A stretch of 52,912 nucleotides of DNA from an uncultured Lachnospiraceae bacterium (lineage in GTDB: Bacteria; Bacillota; Clostridia; Lachnospirales; Lachnospiraceae): the NCBI GenBank assembly GCA_910585215.1, contig CAJUDQ010000014.1:28837-81748 (forward strand), in the 5' to 3' direction. A program made the translations under genes and the position numbers. The notes under the pieces were generated by a model that saw only the letters and a list, made by a program, of their open reading frames with translations, searched no databases and was not told the origin of the DNA. Positions 35,805-45,475 of this stretch are shown piece after piece (position 1 is the stretch's first letter; every line of letters begins with the position of its first letter).

Positions 35805-36788
35805 TTGATAGAGGTAAAAAATTTGGTTAAGAAATACGGTGACCATCTGGCGGTCAATAATCTTAGTTTCATCATTGAGCCAGGTAAGATATACGGGTTT
35901 CTCGGACCAAACGGAGCCGGAAAATCCACAACCATGAATATTATTACTGGCTATCTTGCAGCTACAGAAGGACAAGTTCTGATAAACGGACATGACATCT
36001 ATGAGGAGCCGGAAGCAGCAAAAAAATGTATCGGCTATCTTCCGGAGCTGCCACCGCTTTATATGGATATGACACCAAGAGAATATCTGGAATTTGCTTC
36101 AGATTTAAAAGGTATCAAAAAGAGCGAAAAGAGAGCAAAAATTGACGAGGTTGTAAGAATGACTGGTATCGAGGAGGTTTTTAACCGGCTGATTAAAAAT
36201 CTTTCCAAAGGTTATAAGCAAAGAGTTGGACTTGCTCAGGCGATTCTTGGATTTCCTGAAATTATTATTTTAGATGAGCCTACGGTTGGACTTGACCCAA
36301 AGCAGATTATTGAAATTCGTGAGGTAATTAAAAAACTTGGAAAACAACATACCGTTATTTTAAGCACACATATTATGCAGGAAGTAAGCGCAGTGTGTGA
36401 TGAAGTAATGATTATTGCCAAGGGAGAGCTGGTGGCAAAGGATACGCCAAACAACCTTGGAAAACATATACAGGGTTCAAATACAATAGAAGCACTTATT
36501 CAGGCGCCAGATTACAAGGTAAAGGCAATCTTGAACAAGATGGAGCATATTCATAAATTTGAGGTTTATAATGTACCGGAAGAGGGCTGTGTCAAGGCAG
36601 TGGTTACAACAGGCATGGAATATGATGTGCGCGAGCCTCTTTTTTATGCATGCGCTGCTGCAAAATGTCCGATTGTGGGCATGCAGGCTTCCGAAATGTC
36701 GCTGGAGGATGTATTTATCAAGGTGACAGGAAGCGGCACAGACGCCAAAAAAGGAAAAACAGTGAGTGTCAGGAAAGGAACAAAGTAA
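35805..36788 (+). CDS. ABC transporter ATPase (Gld/Nos type)
   Basis: A 327-residue ATPase with Walker A GPNGAGKST, signature LSKGYKQRVGLAQ, Walker B IIILDEPTVGLD and the switch histidine in STHIMQE. The C-terminal 95 residues form an extra regulatory domain typical of ABC-2 exporter ATPases. The start is TTG at 35805, eight bases after AGGAGG, with no better codon in frame. It belongs with the next three genes: permease, GldG-like and DUF4340-like. This set is widespread in Clostridia and resembles the gliding GldA-GldF-GldG complex, but gliding is not expected here and the cargo is unknown. Confidence 0.92.
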   Translation: MIEVKNLVKKYGDHLAVNNLSFIIEPGKIYGFLGPNGAGKSTTMNIITGYLAATEGQVLINGHDIYEEPEAAKKCIGYLPELPPLYMDMTPREYLEFASDLKGIKKSEKRAKIDEVVRMTGIEEVFNRLIKNLSKGYKQRVGLAQAILGFPEIIILDEPTVGLDPKQIIEIREVIKKLGKQHTVILSTHIMQEVSAVCDEVMIIAKGELVAKDTPNNLGKHIQGSNTIEALIQAPDYKVKAILNKMEHIHKFEVYNVPEEGCVKAVVTTGMEYDVREPLFYACAAAKCPIVGMQASEMSLEDVFIKVTGSGTDAKKGKTVSVRKGTK

Positions 36789-37675
36789 TGTTGGCAATAT
36801 ACAAAAAAGAAGTCAAATCTTATTTTACAACCATGACCGGATATGTATTTATTGCATTTATGGCGCTGGTAGTAGGATATGTATTTTATATGATTAACGT
36901 AAAAAGCAGCTATGCATGGATAGGAGAAACTCTGGAATATTCTTATGTTTCTATTGTATTTATGATTCTTGTACCTGTGATGACCATGAAGGTTTTTGCA
37001 GATGAGAGGCATACAAAAACAGACCAGATGTTATTTACAGCGCCTGTGACAGTGGGGCAGATTGTATGTGGCAAGTACCTTGCAGCACTTACTGTATTTC
37101 TTGCAAATATAGCGATTATCTGTATGTACCCGCTGTTTATGTCGGATTATGGAGAAATTCCTTTTCTGGCATCTTACTGTGCGATTTTCGGATTTTTTCT
37201 GATGGGTGCAGTTTATTTTGCAGTTGGTCTGTTTGTTTCCTCGATTACAGAAAATCAGATTATATCAGCCGTAGCCACTTTTGCTGTAATTTTGCTGTCC
37301 TTTATTATGCAGTATCTGGTGGGAGTAGTTCCAAGTGCTCCACTTCCATCTATGATAACAGTCTGTATAGGTATTGTGATTCTGGCAGTGATTTATTATT
37401 TTATTGCCAAAAATACAGTTGACAACGCATTGCTTATCTCTTTGATTGTCGCAGGAGTGGGAGTGGTTGCAGTAGTGATTGCTTATTTTATAAACAGCAG
37501 TATGTTTGAGGGAATTGTGGAGCAGATTATGCTTCATTTATCGATAAGCTATATGTATGGCTACTTTTTTGAAACCGAGGTGCTGGATATCAATGGTCTT
37601 GTTTACTTTTTTTCACTGATAGGACTGTTTCTGTTTCTTACAGTACAGTCAGTGCAGAAGAGACGCTGGAGCTAG
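36788..37675 (+). CDS. ABC-2 type permease, GldF-like
   Basis: A 295-residue membrane protein with six helices, with KKEVKSYFTTMTGYVFIAF at the N-terminus and FADERHTKTDQMLFTAPVT after the second helix. It starts at an ATG overlapping the ATPase stop (TAATG), so translation is coupled. A longer frame opening at 36650 lies inside the ATPase gene and has no start signal. It is the membrane channel of the Gld-type system. Confidence 0.92.
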   Translation: MLAIYKKEVKSYFTTMTGYVFIAFMALVVGYVFYMINVKSSYAWIGETLEYSYVSIVFMILVPVMTMKVFADERHTKTDQMLFTAPVTVGQIVCGKYLAALTVFLANIAIICMYPLFMSDYGEIPFLASYCAIFGFFLMGAVYFAVGLFVSSITENQIISAVATFAVILLSFIMQYLVGVVPSAPLPSMITVCIGIVILAVIYYFIAKNTVDNALLISLIVAGVGVVAVVIAYFINSSMFEGIVEQIMLHLSISYMYGYFFETEVLDINGLVYFFSLIGLFLFLTVQSVQKRRWS

Positions 37676-37687
37676 GAGGTGTGTAAC

Positions 37688-39163
37688 ATGGGTGAAGAAA
37701 AAAGCAGAAAAGAAAAAACGCCAAAGAATAGCAGAGAAGGTATGCGAAGAACTTCAAATGCCAATTATATGGCGATTATGACAGCATTGGCAGTTGCGTT
37801 TGTAGTTGTGATTAATTTAATTGTAAATGCACTTGGGTCTAATTTTACACAGATTGATTTAAGCAGACAGGATATTTTTACTCTTACAGACGTGTCAATT
37901 GAATATTTAAAAAATCTGGAGGAAGATATTACAATTATTACGCTGGCAGAGCCAGGGCAGGAATATGCAGATTTGGAAAGACTTCTTCAGGATTATGAAG
38001 CGCACAGCAGTCATATTAAGCTGGAAAAAAGAGACCCTGCAAAAAGTCCGGATATTGTATCCAAATACAATGCCAATCTTACGCAGGGAAGTATTGTAGT
38101 GGTCTGTGGAGAGAAATATCGGGCGATTGACCTGACGGATATGCTGATTCAGAGCACGATTGATTCAAACAGCAGCTATGTATATTATCAATATGATATG
38201 GAGGGACTGATTACCAATGCGATAGAATATGTCACTTCAGATGTTGATATAAAAGCATATGTGCTGACAGGTTCAGGAAAATCCAGTCTTGGAGTAATTG
38301 AAACAGATATTGAAAAGCAGGGAATCCGTGTAGACGAGGTGAATCTCGAAGACGAGGGCAGAGTGCCGGAAGATGCAGATTTGTTAATTCTTCATATGCT
38401 TGTAAAGGATTTTACAGATAAAGAATATGAATATCTGACGGAATATCTGAATAATGGCGGTACGATGTTTATATCAGAGGAAGCACTCAGTATCAAAACC
38501 GGAACCGTTTTGCCAAATTATGATGCATTACTTGAAAGATATGGAATGAGTGTGGAACATGTAACCGTGTTGGAACAGAACAGCAGCTATTATTATACAG
38601 GAGATACCAGCTATAACTTTATGGTGAAGCCGGTATTGAGAAGTCATGAAATCACGGATGATTTTAAGAAAGCAGGAACCGAGCTTCTTATGGTTACACC
38701 GGATAAGATAGATATTTCCGAAAAGGAAAATGTAGAGATTATTCCGCTTTTGGAATCTTCAGGTACTGCTTATTATAAATCAAAGGAAGACGGTTCGCTG
38801 GCAAAATTGAATACAGACCCTTCAGGGACCTTTACGTATATGGCGGCAGCAGTGGAAACAATGGAAAATGGCAAACAGTCAAAAATGATTTACAGCAGTT
38901 CCTATTCGCTGCTTTCAAGAGAATATGTGGAAAGTAAGGTAAACGATACACTTGCAGCAGCAAATACAAAATTTGTTATCAGTTGTATGAAATGGCTTAC
39001 TGGACAGGAAGATACCATATATGTAGATAAAAAGTCAAAATCTTACAACAGACTTGTATATATGCATGATGTAGATGTCAAGCTTGGCTATCTTACACTG
39101 GGCGTTCCGGCAGCAGTGTTATTGACAGGCGGAATTGTGTGGTACAGGAGAAGAAAGAAGTAG
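37688..39163 (+). CDS. GldG-like ABC transporter auxiliary protein
   Basis: A 491-residue protein with an N-terminal basic tail, a membrane helix (about 30-50), a large extracellular domain of the GldG type (about 55-460) and a final membrane helix (about 465-485) with a basic end. Motifs include NFTQIDLSRQDIFTLTDVS and LIQSTIDSNSSYVYYQYDMEG. The ATG at 37688 is chosen because AGGAGGT lies seven bases before it; a GTG at 37679 is also in frame. It is the extracellular partner of the permease in the same operon. Confidence 0.85.
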   Translation: MGEEKSRKEKTPKNSREGMRRTSNANYMAIMTALAVAFVVVINLIVNALGSNFTQIDLSRQDIFTLTDVSIEYLKNLEEDITIITLAEPGQEYADLERLLQDYEAHSSHIKLEKRDPAKSPDIVSKYNANLTQGSIVVVCGEKYRAIDLTDMLIQSTIDSNSSYVYYQYDMEGLITNAIEYVTSDVDIKAYVLTGSGKSSLGVIETDIEKQGIRVDEVNLEDEGRVPEDADLLILHMLVKDFTDKEYEYLTEYLNNGGTMFISEEALSIKTGTVLPNYDALLERYGMSVEHVTVLEQNSSYYYTGDTSYNFMVKPVLRSHEITDDFKKAGTELLMVTPDKIDISEKENVEIIPLLESSGTAYYKSKEDGSLAKLNTDPSGTFTYMAAAVETMENGKQSKMIYSSSYSLLSREYVESKVNDTLAAANTKFVISCMKWLTGQEDTIYVDKKSKSYNRLVYMHDVDVKLGYLTLGVPAAVLLTGGIVWYRRRKK

Positions 39164-39166
39164 TAT

Positions 39167-40663
39167 ATGAGAGCAAAAAACAAGAGAAATTTAATGATTA
39201 TGGTTGCCGTTGTAGTGCTTCTGATTGGAGTTTTTGCTGCTGTTCAGTTTATAAATTCCAAGAATAACAGAAATTCTGACAAGCGGCTGGTAAAATCTTC
39301 CGTTTCATTGACATCTTTTAAGAAAAATGAAATTTCAAAGGTATCTTATCAGTATCGTGGAGAAGAATGGGTAAATTATAAAATGGTTCAGGATACATGG
39401 TACAATGCTGACGATGAGGATTTTCCACTTGCCTCCTCTGCGTTTGCCAATAATTTTGTTGAAAAGATAGTCCAATTGTCTACAAGCAGACAGCTTGCAA
39501 AGCAGGATGATGAACAAAATTATGGTTTAGAGGACCCATATCTGACAGTGCGTATAGAGAATGACAGTGGAAAAACAGAAACCCTTTATCTGGGTGAATA
39601 TAATTCCATGATTCGGGAATATTATCTCAAGATAGAGGGCAGCGATGAAATATATACGACAGGTACAGATTTGATATATATGTGTCGTGCAGATATTTAT
39701 GACTATGCGACAATTGAATCCTTTCCAACCTATTCACAGGCAGATTTGAACGGTATTGTACTTAAAAATGATGACATAGAAATTGAATTTACTTATTTTA
39801 CAGACGGATATGAAACAGATTTAATCGGAGAATGTCGGTGGTTTTTTAAGACGCCGTTTTCATACTATCGTTCAGCTGAAACCAATAAAATAAATGATTT
39901 AAAATCTGATGTGATAGATAAACTTCAGTTTGCAAAGCTTGCAAATTATCATCCAAGTAAGGAGGATTTAGAGCGATATGGACTGCTGGATGTAAAGCGG
40001 CAGTATATTATTAATTATAAATCCAAAGATGAGGAAACAGGTGTTACTGTGGATTGTGCAAGAATAGTGGATTTTGGAAACTATGATGAGGAAACGAAAT
40101 GTTATTATGCAAGAATGATAGAAACCAGAGGAAATGTCAAAGAAGTGTCAAGTAATGTTTATCTGATAAGCAGAGAAGGAGTAGATGCACTGCTTGGTAT
40201 AGACCCGCTTGATTATATTTATAAATATGTTATTTTTGTAAAAATTACAGATGTGGCGAATGAAAATGGAAATATGACCTTTGACACACCGGATGGTCAG
40301 TTTGTACTGGAAAATAAGTCTGTGCTCAAAGAAGACGGTACAACAGAAAAAGATATTTATTATTTAAACGGTGAGCTTATGGAAGAAGATGATGTGGAGA
40401 ATTTCTATCTGGGCATACTTTCCAAAGCGTGGATTGAAAGAATTATTTATGATAAATCTACTGTAGTAACAGATAAGGAGCCGACTTATACGATTACGTA
40501 CAACAGAAACAAGGATGATTATTATGGAAATGCAGTAGTGGAATATACAGAGTATGATATGAATTATTATCAGGCTACTGTAAACGGAGTGACAGATGTT
40601 CTTGTAAACAAAAGAATTCTGGATGAAACAATGGCACAACTGAAAAAAATGACAGAGAAATAA
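39167..40663 (+). CDS. DUF4340-type membrane-anchored protein
   Basis: A 498-residue protein with one N-terminal membrane helix (about 8-26) and an extracellular domain made of repeated alpha/beta units, as in the DUF4340 family that follows GldG genes in many bacteria. Features are VSYQYRGEEWVNYKMVQDTW and AKLANYHPSKEDLERYGL. It starts three bases after the GldG-like stop. The function is unknown; its constant position suggests it is part of the exporter complex. Confidence 0.8.
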   Translation: MRAKNKRNLMIMVAVVVLLIGVFAAVQFINSKNNRNSDKRLVKSSVSLTSFKKNEISKVSYQYRGEEWVNYKMVQDTWYNADDEDFPLASSAFANNFVEKIVQLSTSRQLAKQDDEQNYGLEDPYLTVRIENDSGKTETLYLGEYNSMIREYYLKIEGSDEIYTTGTDLIYMCRADIYDYATIESFPTYSQADLNGIVLKNDDIEIEFTYFTDGYETDLIGECRWFFKTPFSYYRSAETNKINDLKSDVIDKLQFAKLANYHPSKEDLERYGLLDVKRQYIINYKSKDEETGVTVDCARIVDFGNYDEETKCYYARMIETRGNVKEVSSNVYLISREGVDALLGIDPLDYIYKYVIFVKITDVANENGNMTFDTPDGQFVLENKSVLKEDGTTEKDIYYLNGELMEEDDVENFYLGILSKAWIERIIYDKSTVVTDKEPTYTITYNRNKDDYYGNAVVEYTEYDMNYYQATVNGVTDVLVNKRILDETMAQLKKMTEK

Positions 40664-40743
40664 ACAGTTTATTATGAATATTTGGAAAGTCTCCCGGAAA
40701 TACTGTTAGAGAAATAACTTTAAGTATGAAGGGAGATTTTCTT

Positions 40744-41127
40744 ATGCGTAAAAAAATAGTTATAGGTATACTGACACTGGTTATGGTTTTTGGACTGGCG
40801 GCATGTTCGTCAGAGGATAACGGAGGCGATAATAAAGTAAACAATGTTACCGACAATAAAAAGACTACCAGCTCTGGCAATAAAGAGGATAACAGCAGTG
40901 GAAGCAACTATAATGGAACCAGCAATAATCATGAAAGTAATGGTACAAATAATGGAAGCAACAGCAATGGAACAAGTAACAACGGAAGAAATGATAATGG
41001 CAGTGTAGGAAATGATATCAAAAATGGTATTGATGATATCGGAGATGACATTAAGGATGGTATTGACGACCTTGATGGAAATGGAGATAATAACAATAAC
41101 AACGCAGGAAACGGAAGAAGCAGATAA
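40744..41127 (+). CDS. Small Asn/Ser/Gly-rich lipoprotein
   Basis: A 127-residue lipoprotein. The signal-II peptide ends in the lipobox FGLAAC (Cys at about 20). The remainder is low-complexity, with runs of Asn, Ser, Gly, then a repeat of the form DDIGDDIKDGIDD. An upstream ATG at 40726 is in frame, but GAAGGGAG fits the ATG at 40744. It follows the DUF4340 gene by 80 bases with no terminator and may belong to the same transcript. The charged, disordered character suggests a surface spacer; no enzymatic motif is present. Confidence 0.7.
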   Translation: MRKKIVIGILTLVMVFGLAACSSEDNGGDNKVNNVTDNKKTTSSGNKEDNSSGSNYNGTSNNHESNGTNNGSNSNGTSNNGRNDNGSVGNDIKNGIDDIGDDIKDGIDDLDGNGDNNNNNAGNGRSR

Positions 41128-41254
41128 ATTCAAACAGGCGGATGAAAAAGAAATCTGCTGTTTCAAAATGAAAAACTGTAACCAAACGCCGGGATCTTAA
41201 TATAATATAGTAAATTGATTTTACCATTTCAGGATGGTGGAGGCAGGATATATT

Positions 41255-42016
41255 ATGGCTTATACAATAGTGATTGATCCCGGCCATGGCGGCAGCGACT
41301 GGGGAGCTGCCTATGAGGGAAGAAAAGAAAAGGATGACAATCTGAATCTTGCTCTGGCAGTAGGAAGGATTCTGGAAAATAACGGAATTAATGTAGAGTA
41401 TACAAGAACAGATGATGTTTATAATACTCCGCTGGAAAAAGCGATGATGGGCAATAATGCAGGAGCAGATTTTTTTATCTCGTTTCACAGAAATGCAACT
41501 GGTGTTCCACAGAAATCTACAGGAATAGAAACGCTTGTCTATGATGACAGTGGAATAAAAGCCGAGATGGCAAGAAACATAAACAGAGAGCTGGCAAATC
41601 TGGGATTTTTAAACCGTGGAGTGATTGAACGGCCGAATCTGGTGGTTCTGAAAAGGACAAAAATGCCGGCATTACTTATAGAAGCGGGGTTTATTGATAA
41701 TGAAAAGGATAATGAGAAATTTGATGCGCAGTTTAATGAGGTCGCGGCGGCTATCGCGGAAGGGATACTTGAGACCCTCGACATGGGCTCGCTTACAGAA
41801 AGACCTCTGTATAAAGTGCAGGTCGGAGCTTATGAAGATAAAGATAATGCTGACCGACTGGTAAGTGCCCTTCAGGCACGTGGATTTGACCCTTATGTTA
41901 TTTATCAGAATGGAATGTATAAAGTGCAGGTTGGAGCTTATGCAAATTTGTCCAATGCAGCAGCTATGGAAAACAGGCTCAGAGATGCGGGATATCCTAC
42001 ATTTATTACAACCTGA
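41255..42016 (+). CDS. N-acetylmuramoyl-L-alanine amidase with SPOR domain
   Basis: A 253-residue zinc amidase of the Amidase_3 type that cuts the bond between muramic acid and the peptide. Zinc ligands include H11 in IDPGHGG and the His in SFHRNA, and the catalytic Glu lies in LIEAGFID. The C-terminal 70 residues are a SPOR domain with a twice-repeated YKVQVGAYxxxxNA motif, which binds denuded glycan strands. There is no signal peptide, unlike most cell-wall amidases, so release could depend on another route or on mother-cell lysis during sporulation. An in-frame ATG lies at 41234, but 41255 has the better-placed GGAGG. Confidence 0.85.
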   Translation: MAYTIVIDPGHGGSDWGAAYEGRKEKDDNLNLALAVGRILENNGINVEYTRTDDVYNTPLEKAMMGNNAGADFFISFHRNATGVPQKSTGIETLVYDDSGIKAEMARNINRELANLGFLNRGVIERPNLVVLKRTKMPALLIEAGFIDNEKDNEKFDAQFNEVAAAIAEGILETLDMGSLTERPLYKVQVGAYEDKDNADRLVSALQARGFDPYVIYQNGMYKVQVGAYANLSNAAAMENRLRDAGYPTFITT

Positions 42017-42038
42017 CAGACATCTTATTCAATAGCAG

Positions 42039-42082
42039 AAAAGAAAGGAAGCTTTCTGATTAAGAAATGTTCCTTTCTTTTT
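42039..42082. terminator. Bidirectional terminator between amidase and argS
   Basis: AAAAGAAAGGAA (42039-42050) pairs with TTCCTTTCTTTT (42070-42081) around a 19-base loop. It ends the amidase transcript and the convergent argS transcript. Confidence 0.75.
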
Positions 42083-42116
42083 GATTTAAGAAGTACTTTG
42101 TTTGGACTGTTTTATA

Positions 42117-43886
42117 TTACATTCTTTCCGGCGCCGACAGGCCCAGTAAATCTATGGATGTCTCCAATATTCTTTTTATCAGCTTCAGCAGAACGATAAA
42201 TCCTGCCTGCCGTTTTTTATCAGTCTCTCCTATAATGCTTGTCTCATGATAGAATTTATTAAATGCATTGGACAAATCATAAACATAGGCACATATTTTA
42301 TGCGGTGCAAGTTCGGAATAAGCGGATTCTATCATGGAATTAAAACGGACAGCTTCCATAATCAGTGCCTTTTCAGCTTCTGTCTGGACAGGGTTGATAT
42401 GCTCGTCTTCTGCGGATAAAACCTGCCCTGACGATTCATATTTCTCAAGGATTGATTTGATACGCACAATTGTATATAGAATATAAGGGCCTGTGTTTCC
42501 TTCAAAGGAAGCAAATCTTTCGATATCAAACATGTAATCTTTTGAAGCTTGATTGGATAAATCACCATATTTCAGTGCGGCTAATCCTACAATTTCAGAA
42601 ACTTCCTTCGCTTCTTCCTCGGAAACCGTGCGGTTTTCCATAATTTTGTCATAAACAGCAGCACAGATAGATGCAATCAGTTCCTCCAGACGCATAACGC
42701 CTCCGTCTCTGGTTTTAAACGGTCGACCGTCTTTTCCGTTCATTGTACCAAAGCCCAGAAAGATAAGTTTTGTGTCTGGACAAATTTCTGCTTTTTCTGC
42801 CACGCGGAAAATTTGTGTAAAATGCATATCCTGACGGTTATCTGCCACATAAATAACTTCCTGCGGGTGATAATCCTGTGTCCTCTGAATCATGGTAGCC
42901 AAATCGGAAGTGGCATAGAGAGAGGCTCCGTCTGATTTTCTTATAATACATGGAGGGATTGTTTTGGTATCATTTTCTTTTTCTACATCAATAATCAATG
43001 CTCCCTGACTTTCATATGCAAGTCCCGATTGAATCAGACGTTTAATCATATCAGGAATATAAGGTTCTGCGTCGCTTTCCCCTTTCCACAAATCAAAAGA
43101 TACGTTCAGTCGTTTATAATTCTTTTGTAAATCGGCAACAGAGACATTTAAAATATGCTGCCACAATGCACGGTAAGGTGCATATCCCTCCTGAAGTTTC
43201 AAGGTGGCAGTGTGGGCAAGCTCTTTAAAAGCAGCATCTTCTTTTGACCGTGCGCTTGCAGCAGGATAGATTTTTTCCAGCTCATCAATGGTAAAAGGCG
43301 GCTCTGACGGAAAATCTCCAATATAATTCTCATCAAAATATGGAAGTTCAGGATGTTCACTGTGAAGCTGTTCAATAATCAATCCCATCTGAAGCCCCCA
43401 GTCACCAAGATGTACATCACCGATTACAGTGTCTCCGACAAAACGGCACAGCCTTTTTATACTTTCACCAATAATGGCAGGGCGCAAATGACCGACATGA
43501 AGGGGCTTTGCCACATTTGCTCCGCCATAATCCACCACGATTGTTTTTGGGTTTTCGCTGTGTACAAATCCAAGCTTTTCTGCAGCTATCATTTCTTCTG
43601 CATAAACAGCCAGAAAACTCTGACTTATCACAATATTGATAAATCCTGGTTTGACCATTTCCACCATTTCAAACATGGCATTGTCTGTCAATTTTGCTGT
43701 GATTTCTTCTGCAATAACAAAAGGAGCCTTTTTATATTCCTTTGCGGCAGCCATAGCACCATTACATTGATATTCACAGAGGTCAGGACGGTTTGAAACT
43801 GTGACCTTTGCATATTTTTTATCATATCCACAATCAGAAAAAGCTTTTTCAAACTGTTCAGACATAAGTTCCAATAATTTTTTCAT
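42117..43886 (-). CDS. argS: Arginyl-tRNA synthetase
   Basis: A 589-residue class I synthetase that charges tRNA-Arg. The class signature is HVGHL in ANVAKPLHVGHLRPAI, and the anticodon-binding domain occupies the last 130 residues. The KMSK loop is not conserved, which is usual for ArgRS. MLELI-type N-terminal domain is present. It is preceded by a small membrane protein gene three bases upstream and should share its transcript. Confidence 0.97.
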   Translation of the reverse strand: MKKLLELMSEQFEKAFSDCGYDKKYAKVTVSNRPDLCEYQCNGAMAAAKEYKKAPFVIAEEITAKLTDNAMFEMVEMVKPGFINIVISQSFLAVYAEEMIAAEKLGFVHSENPKTIVVDYGGANVAKPLHVGHLRPAIIGESIKRLCRFVGDTVIGDVHLGDWGLQMGLIIEQLHSEHPELPYFDENYIGDFPSEPPFTIDELEKIYPAASARSKEDAAFKELAHTATLKLQEGYAPYRALWQHILNVSVADLQKNYKRLNVSFDLWKGESDAEPYIPDMIKRLIQSGLAYESQGALIIDVEKENDTKTIPPCIIRKSDGASLYATSDLATMIQRTQDYHPQEVIYVADNRQDMHFTQIFRVAEKAEICPDTKLIFLGFGTMNGKDGRPFKTRDGGVMRLEELIASICAAVYDKIMENRTVSEEEAKEVSEIVGLAALKYGDLSNQASKDYMFDIERFASFEGNTGPYILYTIVRIKSILEKYESSGQVLSAEDEHINPVQTEAEKALIMEAVRFNSMIESAYSELAPHKICAYVYDLSNAFNKFYHETSIIGETDKKRQAGFIVLLKLIKRILETSIDLLGLSAPERM

Positions 43887-43889
43887 AAA

Positions 43890-44255
43890 TTATTCTCCAT
43901 TTCCTTCTCCGTTTTCTTCTGATGTAGCTTCCTCAGATGTTGGTTCATCCGCAGGAGCAGTAGTGGCATCTGAAGAGTCCGTGCTGGTTTCACCTTCAGC
44001 AGCGGTTGTCGTAATTCCGAGTGCGTTTCGGATACTTGCAAGTTCCTGCTCGCTGTAGCTGACAGTTGGAGTAGTTGTCGGTTTGTCCAGTTTGCCGCTG
44101 AGCTGCATGGCAGCAAGGCATATAACGGCAATAAAGGCTGCTGTTGCAAATATGGAAACAACAATATTCATCATACGTTTTTTATTCTTTTTTGCAAGTT
44201 GTTTCTTTCTGTTTATTTTTTCTGCTTTTCGCTTATCAATTTTTTCCTGACTCAT
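43890..44255 (-). CDS. Small single-helix membrane protein with acidic tail
   Basis: A 121-residue protein. The first 32 residues are highly basic (KIDKRKAEKINRKKQLAKKN), one membrane helix follows (about 28-52), and the rest is a Thr/Ser/Glu-rich extracellular tail with SEEATSEENGEGNGE at the end. The ATG at 44255 has GAGGAAGG at nine bases; an earlier frame start at 44318 has none. It sits just ahead of argS with a three-base gap. I do not recognise a family. Confidence 0.65.
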   Translation of the reverse strand: MSQEKIDKRKAEKINRKKQLAKKNKKRMMNIVVSIFATAAFIAVICLAAMQLSGKLDKPTTTPTVSYSEQELASIRNALGITTTAAEGETSTDSSDATTAPADEPTSEEATSEENGEGNGE

Positions 44256-44366
44256 TTCATAGTACCTTCCTCTTTTTAATAAATATTTGGATTTTAAAAC
44301 ATATAAATTATATAACATCTTTACAAATAAATAAAGTATTTTTTACCTTTTTTTCATTTAATCTCC

Positions 44367-44395
44367 TTGTAGTTTGGAAAGGGATATGCTAGAAT
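44367..44395 (+). promoter_or_regulatory. Promoter for the nucleoid-associated protein operon
   Basis: TTGTAG (44367-44372), 17 bases, TAGAAT (44390-44395), with TGC as an extended -10. On the opposite strand a TATAAT (44312-44307) may serve the small membrane protein and argS, but lacks a clear -35. Confidence 0.6.
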
Positions 44396-44443
44396 TATCT
44401 TTAATGCCAAAGAAATAAACGGATAAAAAATATGAGGACAATT

Positions 44444-45466
44444 ATGGATAAAAGTGAAATACAAATAAAAAACATTGTGGTGCATATTCTGGATACCAGT
44501 CTTGGAACACCAATATATTCAGATGAAGAACCAGAATATGGCTCTGATTTTGGAGATTTTTTAAGGGAGCATATTTACAGAGTATATCAGAGCGATGATA
44601 TAAAGAATTGCAGATTTTTGGAAGATTCCTCTGTGTATGCATTATTGCAGGAAACAGTAGCAAAGAAAAAAGATTTTCTTTCCATGAGCAAAGAACTGTG
44701 CGGCATGCTCTATCATATTCTGAAAGAAAATATCGATATTCCGTCGGCAGATGTCGCAGTTGTGTATTTTGAAGTAAATACAGTGCCAAGTCTTGCCATC
44801 TTAAAAATGAACTATAAATCAGGCTATACACACGCTACGGAGGCAAAAGAACATAAGAATGTGAATCGTATTGTTCAATATCATTCCATACTTCCGGCAG
44901 GCAATCAGAAGCTTTCCGAAGCGGCGATTATCAATCTTTCCGATTTTCAGATTCGTCTTTTAGAAAAAAAATATGAGATAAACAATGTAAAGGAAAACTA
45001 TTTTTCAAAGCATTTTCTTGGCTGCAGTACTGAGATATCCCAGAAGGCCAGACTTGCGGCAGTGGAAAAGGCAGTGCAGTCCGTACAGAAGGAATTTTTA
45101 AATGAATCAGAGCAGTTTGAAGAGCATATGAAGGCAAAAAGCATTATTCATAATGAAATAGAACAGCAGGGCAGTATCAGCATACAGGAGGTTGCAGCAA
45201 AGGTATTTGAAAACAATGAGGCAATGCATGAAAAATTTAAGGAAAAAATAGAAAAATATAATATTTCAGAAGAGAGTGTGATTGAACCCAAAAATGAAAC
45301 CACTACTAAAAAATTCTCCAAACAGCATTTGACCACAGATACAGGAATAGAGATAAAAATTCCTATGGAACAATATAACAGCACAGATACTATTGAATTT
45401 ATGACAAATGAAGACGGAACGATATCCATGCTAATCAAGAATATCGGACATATTATGTCGAAATAG
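44444..45466 (+). CDS. Nucleoid-associated protein, YejK/NdpA-like
   Basis: A 340-residue soluble protein of the 37-kDa nucleoid-associated family. It contains VVHILDTSLGTPIYSDEEP at the N-terminus, VAVVYFEVN in the middle, and a C-terminal region with DTIEFMTNEDG. Members associate with the nucleoid, but their exact role is unclear. The ATG at 44444 has GAGGA before it; an earlier ATG at 44432 lacks one. It begins a series of genes with very short gaps (nine bases to the next). Confidence 0.82.
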   Translation: MDKSEIQIKNIVVHILDTSLGTPIYSDEEPEYGSDFGDFLREHIYRVYQSDDIKNCRFLEDSSVYALLQETVAKKKDFLSMSKELCGMLYHILKENIDIPSADVAVVYFEVNTVPSLAILKMNYKSGYTHATEAKEHKNVNRIVQYHSILPAGNQKLSEAAIINLSDFQIRLLEKKYEINNVKENYFSKHFLGCSTEISQKARLAAVEKAVQSVQKEFLNESEQFEEHMKAKSIIHNEIEQQGSISIQEVAAKVFENNEAMHEKFKEKIEKYNISEESVIEPKNETTTKKFSKQHLTTDTGIEIKIPMEQYNSTDTIEFMTNEDGTISMLIKNIGHIMSK

Positions 45467-45475
45467 GAAAAAATC

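Noticed and set aside
36650..36787. Upstream extension of the permease frame
   Set aside because: It lies inside the ATPase gene; the coupled ATG at 36788 fits family length.
40687..40736. Possible hairpin masking the lipoprotein ribosome site (TCTCCC with GGGAGA)
   Set aside because: Only six pairs across a 35-base loop; probably chance.
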